From positions 7,805-71,804 of the forward strand of contig CAZXVU010000001.1 of assembly GCA_964644465.1 (NCBI GenBank): a stretch of DNA of 64,000 nucleotides. Reading direction: 5' to 3'. Numbering within the stretch: position 1 is the first letter of the stretch; the number at the start of each line of letters is the position of its first letter. Positions 51,033 to 61,700 of this stretch are shown in pieces. Origin of the DNA: CAZXVU01 sp964644465. GTDB lineage: Bacteria > Chlamydiota > Chlamydiia > Chlamydiales > SM23-39. The translations under genes were made by a program, and so were the position numbers. The notes under the pieces were generated by a model. That model was not told where the DNA came from and did no database searches. It saw only the letters and a program-made list of their open reading frames with translations.

Positions 51033-51956
51033 ATGAAGATAGGTGTGATCGGCGCAGGCGGAGTGGGATCTGCTTGCATGATGGCTTTAATCATGCGCAA
51101 TTGCGCACGGGAAATCGTCTTAATCGATAAAGATATGAAGCGCGCCATAGGGGTTGTCACTGACATGCAATATGGCGCCACTATCTCTGACATGGTCACC
51201 CTTCGCGCGGGAGATTATCCTGATCTGGCCAACGCTTCTTTGGTCATGATCACCGCTGGCATCAATGAAAAAACAGGGGGCGCAACAGATCGGAGCGATC
51301 CTTCAGGAAGATTGAAGCTCCTTGCAACCAATGCGAGTATATATCAAGAAATCGTCCCAAAAATCATTAAAATTGCGCCTCAAGCAGTGATCTTGGTCGT
51401 AACCGACCCCCCCGATCCTTTAGCTCAATTGACAAGACAGATCGCAGGCCACGAACGGATCTTAAGCACAGGCACTTTTTTAGATAGTTTGCGCTTCCGC
51501 TGGCATCTCGCTAATTTTTTCCATGTGAGCCCTGATTCTGTCGAAGCGAACGTGATCGGAGAGCACGGCACAACAGAAGTATTTTTATGGTCGTCCGCTT
51601 CCATCGGAGGAATTCCTCTTGCCAATTTAGGCTTCGATGCAAGCAAAAGTGAAAAAATTGAGCATGAAGTGCGCTATGCGAATATCTCGATCATCGAAGG
51701 GATCAACGCTAGCCAATATGGAATTGGAATGATCTGCGCCCGCATCGCTGAAATCGTCGTCCGCAATGAACTTGCTGTCATTCCCATCGGTTCTTACAAT
51801 CCAGTGTATGGAACAACGCTATCCTTACCCAGTATAGTGGGCCGAAATGGAGTCGTAAAAGTGCTTGAGCCCGCCAAAAATAGTGCTGAAAAAGAGGCCT
51901 TGCAAAGAAGCGCTGACTCTCTCAAAAAAGCCTACGCCCTAATCAAAGCAAAATAG
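51033..51956 (+). CDS. Lactate/malate-dehydrogenase-like protein with altered loop
   Basis: 307 residues. NAD site MKIGVIGAGGVGSACMMA with Asp32; catalytic His178 in GEHGTTEV and its usual partner region; Arg154 (LDSLRFRWHLA) for the substrate carboxylate. Two oddities: the specificity loop between AG and Arg93 (INEKTGGATDRSDPSG) is about eight residues longer than usual, and the conserved N-P of VxNPxD is TDPPD (Asp125). So it is an atypical 2-hydroxyacid dehydrogenase whose substrate may differ. Ribosome site AAGAGG (51020-51028 region). Confidence 0.8.
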   Translation: MKIGVIGAGGVGSACMMALIMRNCAREIVLIDKDMKRAIGVVTDMQYGATISDMVTLRAGDYPDLANASLVMITAGINEKTGGATDRSDPSGRLKLLATNASIYQEIVPKIIKIAPQAVILVVTDPPDPLAQLTRQIAGHERILSTGTFLDSLRFRWHLANFFHVSPDSVEANVIGEHGTTEVFLWSSASIGGIPLANLGFDASKSEKIEHEVRYANISIIEGINASQYGIGMICARIAEIVVRNELAVIPIGSYNPVYGTTLSLPSIVGRNGVVKVLEPAKNSAEKEALQRSADSLKKAYALIKAK

Positions 51957-51960
51957 GGGT

Positions 51961-53130
51961 CTAGAAATCGAACTGCGCACTGACCCGAAGGCCCATAAAG
52001 CTCAAATCGCCCTGGCTTCGGACCGATAATAGATTGATGGCATCAATGGCTCGGAAGTGAAGAGTCGAATAGAGTTGATTTTGACTCAGCCATTGAGACA
52101 TTTCAAAAGCCGCTCGAAAACAGAGCCGATATTGTTCGCACTTAAACATCCGCTCCCAACCTAATCCCACAACTTCTTCAAAGTTGAGCCGGACTCGCCA
52201 GAATTCCTGAGAGGCATGGAAATCAGTAGGAAATGGAGGGATATCCGTATCATTATCAAAATCCTGCATCGAATCAGGCAAACCCTGGTCATGGAGATTT
52301 TTCATCTTCACTCTGAATTGCCCGTAAAGAAGGTTGGCAGAAAGCTGGGAAAAGAGATGCCACTCATTGGATAAACGATAAACCATCTCAGTGCCGCCGC
52401 GCACTCCGAAGGCTTTAAAATCATTATCCCCTTTAAAATTGACGATTCGATTAAAAGTCGGGGCCCCTTCTTCGAGGATAAATACGCAGTTATAATTGAC
52501 TCTGTAGTCTTGATCAATCAAAGCTCCACGGAGGCCGAAATAGGGATTGAAAAGGAATCGATCGCCAAGGCAAAGGCTTTTTCCAAGTTCTATGTCCAAG
52601 GTATCATAATCTAAATGCCAATGAGCAGAACCAGACACCGCTCCCCATCTTGGTTCAAAAAGGAGGCTGACCCAAATAGGAATGATCGTGTCGGTAGCGG
52701 TGATTTGTCCCTCAATACCGGTTGCTGTCGTCTTGCCATGGGCGTGGTTGTGAATATGGGTCCAATTCACATTGAGAGCCCAGGAATCAAAGCGATTCAT
52801 CAGATAGCCGAAACCTACGCGGAAGCCTGGATCCCATTCGTAATCGAGATCGAGCAATCGGGTATCTGTGGTTGAAAAGACATCGATGGACTCTGTGGCG
52901 ACCATTTTTGTGCCATATTCTAAGCCATCTTCATCTGCGTGCCAGTAGAGAAAATCTAAGCGGGTTAGGAACTTTCCACAAGGATCAAGACAACAAAGAT
53001 CTGGATAAAGGGGTTCTATTTTTGGTTCGATGTTTTCACTTTTCCGCCAGTTCATTACAGTCTCGCCTTCAGCTGCAAACAATAATGGGGCGCTAGCAAA
53101 AAGGAACAAACCTACAAGTGTTCCAGACAT
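51961..53130 (-). CDS. MOMP-like outer membrane protein, second of tandem pair
   Basis: 389 residues. Signal peptide about 1-20. The mature N-terminus has CCLDPCGKFLTRLDFLYWHADEDGLEYGT, the LDFLYW motif of the MOMP-like/Lpg1974 porin family of environmental chlamydiae, then alternating strands with many aromatic residues, ending in SAQFDF with C-terminal Phe for barrel insertion. Several Cys may form disulphide links. It starts 23 bp after its paralogue, behind the same 20-base leader (complement of 53132-53151). Major surface porin candidate. Confidence 0.85.
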   Translation of the reverse strand: MSGTLVGLFLFASAPLLFAAEGETVMNWRKSENIEPKIEPLYPDLCCLDPCGKFLTRLDFLYWHADEDGLEYGTKMVATESIDVFSTTDTRLLDLDYEWDPGFRVGFGYLMNRFDSWALNVNWTHIHNHAHGKTTATGIEGQITATDTIIPIWVSLLFEPRWGAVSGSAHWHLDYDTLDIELGKSLCLGDRFLFNPYFGLRGALIDQDYRVNYNCVFILEEGAPTFNRIVNFKGDNDFKAFGVRGGTEMVYRLSNEWHLFSQLSANLLYGQFRVKMKNLHDQGLPDSMQDFDNDTDIPPFPTDFHASQEFWRVRLNFEEVVGLGWERMFKCEQYRLCFRAAFEMSQWLSQNQLYSTLHFRAIDAINLLSVRSQGDLSFMGLRVSAQFDF

Positions 53131-53153
53131 TGGATCATTTCCCGATTAAATTC

Positions 53154-54305
53154 TTAAAAATCAAACTGTGCACTCACCCGAACGCCCATAAAACTCAAAT
53201 CGCCTTGGCTTCGCACAGGGAAGGAGGTAATTGTATCTTGTCCCCGGAAGTAAAAGGTCGAAAAGAGTTCGTTCTGGCTCAGCCATTGGGACATTTCGAA
53301 GGCAGCTCGAAGGCATAGCCGATATTGTTCGCATCGGAAAAGAGCGTCCCAGCCAAATCCAATCGCTTCTTCAAAACTGAGTCGAACACGGCGAAAATGC
53401 TCAGAAGCAGTGAAATTCATTGGGGAAGGGACTACGCCGCCTTCTCCTAAGCTTTGGTCGTTAAGGTCTTTCATTTCGACGTTGAATTTACCGTAAAGAA
53501 AGTTGGCAGAAAATTGGGAAAATAGGTGCCACTCTTTTGTCAAACGGCAAATGATTTCAGAGCCGCCGCGCAATCCACCGGCTTTAAAATCGGTATCTCC
53601 TTTAAACGTGACTGTTTTTGTAAAGGTAGGTGCGCCTGCTGCGAGAAGAAATACTGTATCGTAGCTCGCTTTGTAGTCTTGATCGATCCAAGCTCCTCGG
53701 ACACCAAAATGGGGATTTAAAACGAATCTTTCGCTGAGGCAAATGCTCTTTTTGAGCTCTATATCCAAAGTGTCATAATGCAATTCCCAATGAGCCGAGG
53801 CGCGCGAGGCTCCAAATCTCAGCTCAAAGAGAAGATTGACCCAGGAAGGGATAATCGTATCGACAAGGGTCGATTGCCCTTCAACTCCTTGAGCGGTTGC
53901 TTTGCCATGAGCGTGACTGTGAATATGGGTCCAATTCAGATCGACCCCCCATGAATCAAAATCAGTGATCAGATAGCCAAAACCTAAGAGGAAGCCTGGG
54001 TCCCATTCGAAATCGAGGTCCAGCAGCTTGGTTTTTGTCGATGAAGCAACGCCGATGATGGGGGTCGCTTCCATTTTTGTGCCATATTCCAGGCCATCTT
54101 CATCGGCTTGCCAATAGAGGAAATCTAAGCGGGTCTGGAATCTTCTGCAAGGAGCTGGGCAGCAAACTTCGGGAGGCTCTTCTCTAGGCGCGATTCTTCT
54201 ATTTCTGCCCCAATTCATCACCGTTTCGCTTTCAGCCGCCTGGAGATTTAAAAAGCTTGCCGCTGCAAAAAGGAACAAACCTTTCACAAAAGTTGTCCGA
54301 GACAT
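53154..54305 (-). CDS. MOMP-like outer membrane protein, first of tandem pair
   Basis: 383 residues, closely alike to the next gene over the whole length (same LDFLYWQADEDGLEYGTK, THIHSHAHGKATA, DLSFMGVRVSAQFDF blocks). Signal peptide about 1-22 (GLFLFAAASFLNLQAAE). The regions that differ most lie in the middle and in loops, as expected of surface porins. Same leader as its partner (complement of 54307-54326), so the duplication included the translation start region. The two form an operon. Confidence 0.86.
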   Translation of the reverse strand: MSRTTFVKGLFLFAAASFLNLQAAESETVMNWGRNRRIAPREEPPEVCCPAPCRRFQTRLDFLYWQADEDGLEYGTKMEATPIIGVASSTKTKLLDLDFEWDPGFLLGFGYLITDFDSWGVDLNWTHIHSHAHGKATAQGVEGQSTLVDTIIPSWVNLLFELRFGASRASAHWELHYDTLDIELKKSICLSERFVLNPHFGVRGAWIDQDYKASYDTVFLLAAGAPTFTKTVTFKGDTDFKAGGLRGGSEIICRLTKEWHLFSQFSANFLYGKFNVEMKDLNDQSLGEGGVVPSPMNFTASEHFRRVRLSFEEAIGFGWDALFRCEQYRLCLRAAFEMSQWLSQNELFSTFYFRGQDTITSFPVRSQGDLSFMGVRVSAQFDF

Positions 54306-54381
54306 AGGATCATTTCCCGATTAAATTGAAAAAAAAGAATCCTATATTAAAGAAAAAAAACCAATAGAAATTTAGAAGAGG

Positions 54382-54408
54382 AACCCTTGAACGGAGAGTT
54401 CAAGGGTT
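54382..54408. terminator. Strong hairpin after the F-box-like gene
   Basis: A perfect 11-bp stem AACCCTTGAAC / GTTCAAGGGTT with a 5-base loop, 11 bp downstream of the minus-strand stop at 54419. No T run follows on the minus strand, so termination efficiency is uncertain. Confidence 0.6.
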
Positions 54409-54418
54409 TTAAAAAGAC

Positions 54419-55561
54419 TTATTCTGCAGGACCAAATTGGCCGTCATTGTTCATCGCAGTTTGCAAAAGTGCAACATAAGTAGGCTCGTAATGGTAAATG
54501 GAAGCACAATCAATCGAAAGTTGGATTTGCCGACGGATATCGCTAAAGCGATCCTGTCCAACCGCATTGCAGAAGGCTCTGAAGAGTTCAGGGTTTTTCG
54601 TTCCGATGATTTTAACGGCTAAACCCTCTAGTTCTCTTTTTTCCATGCCGCCGATTTCTGTTTGCACTTCATTGCCATTCAATAAATGAGCCAAAGAAGA
54701 AAAGTCAGTTTGTGCTGTTTTAGAATGAGTCGTTAATTTAGAGATGATTTTTCCTAAATGAGCGACATCTATTAACTGTGAAGGAATTGCTGCGATCAAA
54801 CTTCTATATCCATCTAAGCTATCAATATTTCCCAAAAGAGAAAGAAGAGTTCCCCCTAAAACATCAGGATGGATCTCATTAAATCTTGTGGCAGCGTCAT
54901 CTCCGATTGTTCTACTTAAAGTAGCTATCAAAGAGTTCAGCAATTGTCTCGAAGGAGCGCGCCAATTATTCGCTTGCGATGTTGCGAGGCTGAGCAAATC
55001 AGATAGTTGCTGAGGTGTTGCATCATCTAAGGCGTTGGTATGTGCCAGATAGGAACTGATCTTCGAAGGAGAAATAAGAATCCTGTGCGAATTTTTTACA
55101 ATGAAATCGATCAATTGCCGTTTCTCAGCGACGGTTAAATTTGTAACTTGGCGTAAGGCATTAAAAGTATCTTCAATCAGATCAGTATCTCGAAAATTTA
55201 AACAAGCTCTCTCGAAAGCATTAAAAGCGTGAGAAAAAGAAGCGGCAATAGGTGCGTGCTGAAGGAGTCTCTGGATGCTATATTGAGAATTTGGAAGTTT
55301 TATCACTAGAAATTCTGGACGGATACGGCCTAACTGAATCAGTATATTCTTAACTGTAAGACCTCTGATTGTGCCATCATCAGTAGCAAAGAGAGTCTCT
55401 GTACCATAGAGAGCCATTTGTTGGCCGTACCTACCCATGGATCGTATATAAGAAAGCATATCGACTAGAGATAGATACCCGTGAATCTCGTAAATAGCAT
55501 CAGAAGGGAGAGCTGGATGCTTAATTAAATTAAAACCCGAAACTGAATCTGACGAAGCCAT
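54419..55561 (-). CDS. F-box-like protein
   Basis: 380 residues. Near the N-terminus LPSDAIYEIHGYLSLVDMLS (about 18-37) fits the F-box pattern LPxELxxxIxxYLxxxDLxx, followed by RSMGRYGQQMAL. The rest is a helical, repeat-like region without Cys-rich or membrane parts. Eukaryotic F-box proteins join SCF ubiquitin ligases, and Parachlamydiaceae carry many F-box proteins as putative effectors. No signal peptide. Divergent from the TPS exoprotein gene across a 194-bp AT-rich spacer with no unambiguous promoter. Confidence 0.65.
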   Translation of the reverse strand: MASSDSVSGFNLIKHPALPSDAIYEIHGYLSLVDMLSYIRSMGRYGQQMALYGTETLFATDDGTIRGLTVKNILIQLGRIRPEFLVIKLPNSQYSIQRLLQHAPIAASFSHAFNAFERACLNFRDTDLIEDTFNALRQVTNLTVAEKRQLIDFIVKNSHRILISPSKISSYLAHTNALDDATPQQLSDLLSLATSQANNWRAPSRQLLNSLIATLSRTIGDDAATRFNEIHPDVLGGTLLSLLGNIDSLDGYRSLIAAIPSQLIDVAHLGKIISKLTTHSKTAQTDFSSLAHLLNGNEVQTEIGGMEKRELEGLAVKIIGTKNPELFRAFCNAVGQDRFSDIRRQIQLSIDCASIYHYEPTYVALLQTAMNNDGQFGPAE

Positions 55562-55755
55562 ATTAAAACCTTTTTTTAATTAATGTTTAAAAGAAATTAT
55601 ATCATTTTTTTGGCTTTAAATAAATGCTTATTAAGAAAAATGTTAAGCATCTTAAATTAAGCTACTTAAGTCTTATATCTCAAGGAAAGTTTTTACTTGC
55701 TTGCAATCCCTTTATTCAATTAACTTTTTTACAGTCATTGACTGAGAGTTTTCCT

Positions 55756-58700
55756 ATGTTTTTCAAAGTCCCTATCGGTTGCAGTTTCCTCTTTTTTACC
55801 TCCCTAGCGGCCCTCCCGGAGGGATTCCACGTAGCGGCGGGAGACGCGAAAACTCCTATATTGGAGGGATCCTCGCTGACCATCGAAAGCGGGAAACATG
55901 CGATCATCGACTGGCAGAAATTTTCGATCGACCGGCATGAAACTGTCCGCTTCCTGCAAGAAGGGTCCCACGCCAGCATCCTGAACAGAGTAACCGGCGG
56001 ATCGGAAAGCGCCATCTTGGGGATGCTCGAATCGAATGGACGGGTCTTTTTAATCAATCCAGATGGCCTTCTGATCGGACCCGATGCCCGGATCGAAACA
56101 TCGGGATTCATCGCTTCAAGCCTCGATATTTTGAACGAGGACTTCTTGAATGGAGGCGATATCTTATTCGCCGGCGAGGGAAATGGACCGATCATCAATC
56201 AAGGCATTATCCATTGTCCATTAGGCGATGTTTTATTGATCGCAAAGCAGGTGAAAAACGAGGGAAAAATCGAAGCGCCGCAAGGGCTCGCATCGCTGGC
56301 CTCTGGAACAGAGATTTTATTCAAACCATCCGGTTCAGAGCGAATTTTCATCCGGCCGGAAAAATCGATTGCGTGCGAACTAGAAAACACAGGATCGATC
56401 CAGGCTTTAGCAGTGGAATTGAAAAGCGGTGTTTATGCAACAGCTGTCAAAAGCAGTGGACAGATAGATGCGTATGGACTTCAGGAAGAGGGCGGCCGCA
56501 TTTATCTAGTGGCTGATGTTGCGGAGATCGACGGTTCGATCTTGAGCGATGAAGTCCATATTTCCGCCCGCGAAGTGAATCTTTTGGACAATGCGATCAT
56601 CGACGTCTCGGGGAATGAAGGCGGAGGGAGTGTTTCCATTTCTTCTTTTAATATCAATGTAGCTCCAGGAGCTTCCATCTTTGCCGATTCTTATGTCGAT
56701 GGCAATGGCGGCCAAATCATTTTAGTGGCCGAGAACGAAACTCATTTTCACGGAGCGATCAGCGCTCGGTCTTTTGGGAAGGGCGACGGGGGCTTTGCAG
56801 AAGTTTCTGGTGGCTCGCTCTGGGTAAGCGGCCATGCCGATCTTCGTTCAGCTTCTGGGAACTTTGGCACATTCCTCTGCGATCCAGGGCCGATCTTGAT
56901 CAACCACCTTTCGGGAGCAAGCGGACCGAACGTATTCGGCGACGATTTTATCAACATGCAATTGGGCTTGGGCAATTTCACCATCGACACAGCTAACGGT
57001 ACGCTGGGAACCTTGCAAACCATCACAGTCAATGATGATGTGAGCATCGTTTGGCCTCAGAGCACAACGCTCACACTCCTTGCAGCTGCCAATATTCTCT
57101 TCGACGATCCAGGTCTTGGAACCGGAGCCGTCATTTCAAACTCTGGAAGCCCTGCCCTTGCTATCAATTTTGAAGCAGATGGTACGGATCCTGGCAACTA
57201 CCCCGGCATCTGGATGAAAGCACCGACGACGATTACAACCACTTCTGGGGATATCGTTCTCTTTGGCCGAGGCGGCAATATGGGAATGAACAACATCGGC
57301 ATCTTTATGGACAACGGATCTCTTGTTCAAACAGCAACGGGAATTATTTTCCTCGAGGGACAAGGCGGCGCTGTCGCAACGGTAAATAATACTGGGGTTA
57401 CATTGATCAACTCTTCTTCACTTGTTTCCACAGGAGGTGCCGGCTCAATCGACATTATTGGAAACTCTAATAGCCCGAGTAGTACAGTATCTGCTGGAAT
57501 CAATCTTTTGAACAACTCTCAGGTCATTTCGAACGGTGTTGACATCAACCTTTCCGGAACAAGTCATGGAACAGGAGTGAATAACGATGGGATTTTGTTA
57601 GGCGACACTCTGGTCGAATCGACAAGCGGAATAGTGACTCTGATGGGCACAAGCAGCGCCAACGGCGACACTTCAGCCGGCGTCCGTTTTACCGGTATCT
57701 TAAGCAAAGTGAGCAATACTAATGGGGACATTTCGATCACCGGCAATTCTCTTTCTCCATCGGGCACAAGTAATGATGGGATCACTCTCGATTTTGGCAG
57801 TGTTTCCACCTCTGGAATCGGGTCAATCACTTTGGATGGAACGGCGAGTTCTACCGCTGTGAACGATGATGTCGGAGTGAGGATCTCAAATGGGGGCACA
57901 GCAACAACGACGGGAAGCGGCGCTATTTCAGTGACTGGACACGGAGATGGGACAGGGACAAGCAATGCGGGAATCTCTCTTGAATCCGGAGGAACCATCA
58001 ACTCTTCAGGATCTGGAGATATCACAGTACTCGGATTCGGATCTCCGAACGGATCTTCCAATTCCTATGGAATCCATATAAGTGGAATGGCTTCTTCGAT
58101 CGCTTCTTCCGGAGGGAATGTCGATATCACTGGGAATGGAGGGGCAACGGTAGCTTCCGATAACAACTATGGAGTCTTTATAGAAGCTGGCGGAAACATC
58201 GTTTCTTCGGCGTTTGGCGCAAGTATAAATACTGTGACCGTCACAGGAAGAGGTGGAGATGGGATGTTCTTTAATTTTGGAGTTTATGTCACGGGTATGT
58301 CGAGCAGGATCGAAACAATCGACCATGACCTATCTGTTATTGGAATCGGTACAACAGGATCGGGAGGATCATTCAATCATGGGATCTTTCTCGAAGTAGG
58401 CGGTACTATTGTATCAAACGGCATCGGACTTCTCGATTTAAATGGAACGGGCGGTTTGGGAGGCTCTGATTTTAACTTCGGCATTGTTCTCGACGAAGGT
58501 TTTGTCACAAGCGCTGCTACCGGAAACATCGTGATGGATGGCTCTTCCCAAGGCAATAATATGAACAATTACGGCGTTTATTTAATAAATAGCTCTCTCA
58601 TCTTTTCTTCTTCTTCTGGAACGATCGATATTACAGGAACCGGAGGCAATGGAACGAATAACAACTATGGCATCAATCTTCAATCATCGGAAATCGCCTC

Positions 58701-61700
58701 AAACAATGGGAAAGTGACGTTGACTGGGACTGGAAAAGGTACAGGAGATAACAACTACGGCATTTATCAAAATACAGGCGCGAAAGTTTATTCTTTAGGT
58801 AGCGCATTAATCGATTATTTTGGCACCGGCAGCACAACTCCTGGCGTGAACAATAACTACGGCATTTTTCTTACTGATAGTGGGACTGAAATTCGTTCCT
58901 TTGGTACAGGAGCCATCAATCTGAATGGAATGGGAAACGGAACGGGGAATAATAACCATGGTATTTTTATTGATACTTCTCTCGGTATCAGATCATTTTT
59001 CTCGGGAACGATCACCCTCACTGGAACCGGATCGGCAGGCGGAATGGACACCAATATTGGAGTTCTTATCGACCAATCAAATGCAGTTGAAACTGTGAAT
59101 GCGGATATCTTTGTCAATGGCTTTGGTGGAGGTACTGGAGTCACGAATTTCGGGATCGATCTTGAGACATCGAGCTCTCTAGTTTCAACAGGAAGCGGCA
59201 ATATTATTGCCACAGGGATGGGCGGACCTGGTACGGATAATAATTATGGCGTAAATATAAATGCAGCGACAGCCATTACAATCAATACGGGGTCCATGAA
59301 TGTCACAGGCACTGGCGGAAATGCGAGCGGGGTGAACAATTACGGCGTTTATATGGTCAGTCCAGGAAGTCTGATTACATCGACGTCAGGACAGATATTG
59401 CTCACGGGAACTGGAGGCACAGGAACAGGAGGTGCCGTAGGGGTATTCCTCGACTCAGGTGCTTTAGTTTCTTCAACAGGGGGATCCGAACTCTCTGTCA
59501 CCGGCGTCGGAGGAATGACTACTGGCTCAGCCAATATTGGTGTCTTACTCACTAATGGAGCCGAAATCTCAGGAACTGGAACTTCACCGGTAGTCATCCA
59601 TGGGACAGGAAATGGAACCGTATCTGACGATCACGGCGTCCAAGTCACGGGAGGATCGGCGATCCTCAGCCAAGATGGAAACCTTTTGGTTGCAGCCATC
59701 AGCAATAGCACAGGAGACTCAAGCGATGGAATACGGGTCGACTCAGGAGGAGAAATCTCCGCGATAGGATCAGGTTCTCTTTTATTAGATGGAACCAGCG
59801 GAACAGGAACAATGGACAGCCACGGAATCATTGTCACAGACGCAGGATCGGAGATTACTGTGAATAATGGCAATATCATCGATGCTACGGGCACTAGCCG
59901 AGGGACAATGACTATGAACCACGGCATTTATGTCGTATCAAGCGGGCAGATCGCTGCATTAGGGATCGGTTCCATTCAACTCGATGGCATTACAAGTTCG
60001 ATAGACATCGGAAATGGAGTGTTTCTTGACGGCACAACCGTCTCTACACTCACTGGAGATCTGATCGTCAATGGAACATCGAACGGAACAGGGTTTTCCG
60101 ATGCGGGAATCTTTGTAGTTGGAGGAACTTTTTCGACGACGACAGGATCTTTAACTGCAACAGGCATCGGAGTCGGGATAGGTAACACTTTTGGGATAGG
60201 CCTCCTCATGGGCCAGATTGCTTCATTGGGAGGAGACATCAGTTTAACCGGAACTGCGCGCGCAACAGGAACTGGCAATAGAGGAATTGTAATGGCTTCG
60301 ATGGGAATGGTGACGAATACCGGCGACGGGTCGATCACTCTCCATGGAACAGGCGGTCAAGGAACCGATGTAAATTATGGAATTCATATAATAAATATGG
60401 GTACGCTCATCAGTGCTGACAGCGGTTTGATCTCTCTCACAGGACAGGGCGGCGGTGCAGGAACAGGATCCGACAACAACGGGATCGTGATGGAAAATGG
60501 ACCGCAGATCCTGAATATGAGCGGCGGCATAAATATGACTGGCCTCGGAGGCATTGGGATCGATGCCTCTGAAGGGATAGTCCTCGTTGATCCTTCCACG
60601 ATGGTCCAAACGGTTTCGGGTACGATCACCATGAATGGCACGGGAGGCATTAGCTCTGGTGCAGAAGCTACTGGAATCGAAATCAGTAATAGCGCCCTCG
60701 TTGAATCGTCTTCTGGAAATATTTTCCTAACGGGAATTGGAGGATCCGCTGCTGCTGGCGATGCTGAAGGAATCACCATTCGTGCTTCAGGACAGGTTTC
60801 TGATGGAAGCGGCAGCATCAGCCTCGTAGGCGTTGGAGGATCGGGAGTTGGCTTAGACGCTGGGGTTTTCATTTCCGATGGATTTGTCAATACTGTATCA
60901 GGACCCATTGGAATGAGTGGAGTCGGAGGAAGCGGAGCTTTTCAAAACTGGGGGATCGCCCTTGCTTCAACAACAGGCTCCCCTGTTGTCTTATCTACTG
61001 ATGGCTCGATTTCGATGTCCGGCGCCAATGGAGCGAATACCGCGGAGGGGATCTTAGTCCTGGGCTTTGGTGCTGAGACGACCGGCGCGGGATCTATTTC
61101 ACTCGCTTCCACTCAGGGCAATATTTCCATCGGCTCGGCCGACCTTCCTTTTCCACAACCTACCATAATCGATGCAACTGGAACGGGCAACATTTCCCTT
61201 TCCAGCGTTCAAGATATCTCCATCATAGGAAGTTCTGTGGCAGGACTGAATGCTTTTGTTGAGATTATGGGAACTGGTAATATTTTGATGATCGCCAATC
61301 GCAATATCAATATGTTTAGCGCAGGGGGAGGATTCCCATTGGTCCTCAACATGGGACCCGGCAGCATTACACTCGTCGTCGACAATGCAGTCCCCAAACC
61401 CAGCACATCGATCTTCACGCCTGGCTTCGGCTCGGGACAATTCAATTTCGCGGCAGGATCGGTCATCAACGCATCTCCAGTATCTCAAGTGCGCATCTAT
61501 ACTGCGATGCCCTTCCAAAATACCATTTCGGCTCCCATCAACGGAGCGGTTTTCATGCAAGGACCGTTCGGAGTCAATAACAACTATGAGCAATACAACA
61601 TTTATTATCCCGGCGGCGGCTACATCGGACCTCAATTCGTGTTCTATTACAAAAACATCTTCATCGCGCCCCCTTTCACGCAAACGCAGTTCTTCACACA

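Noticed and set aside
57200..61000. Possible CRISPR-like or tandem DNA repeat inside the exoprotein gene
   Set aside because: The repeats are degenerate at DNA level and in frame; they encode beta-helix coils, not identical repeats with unique spacers.
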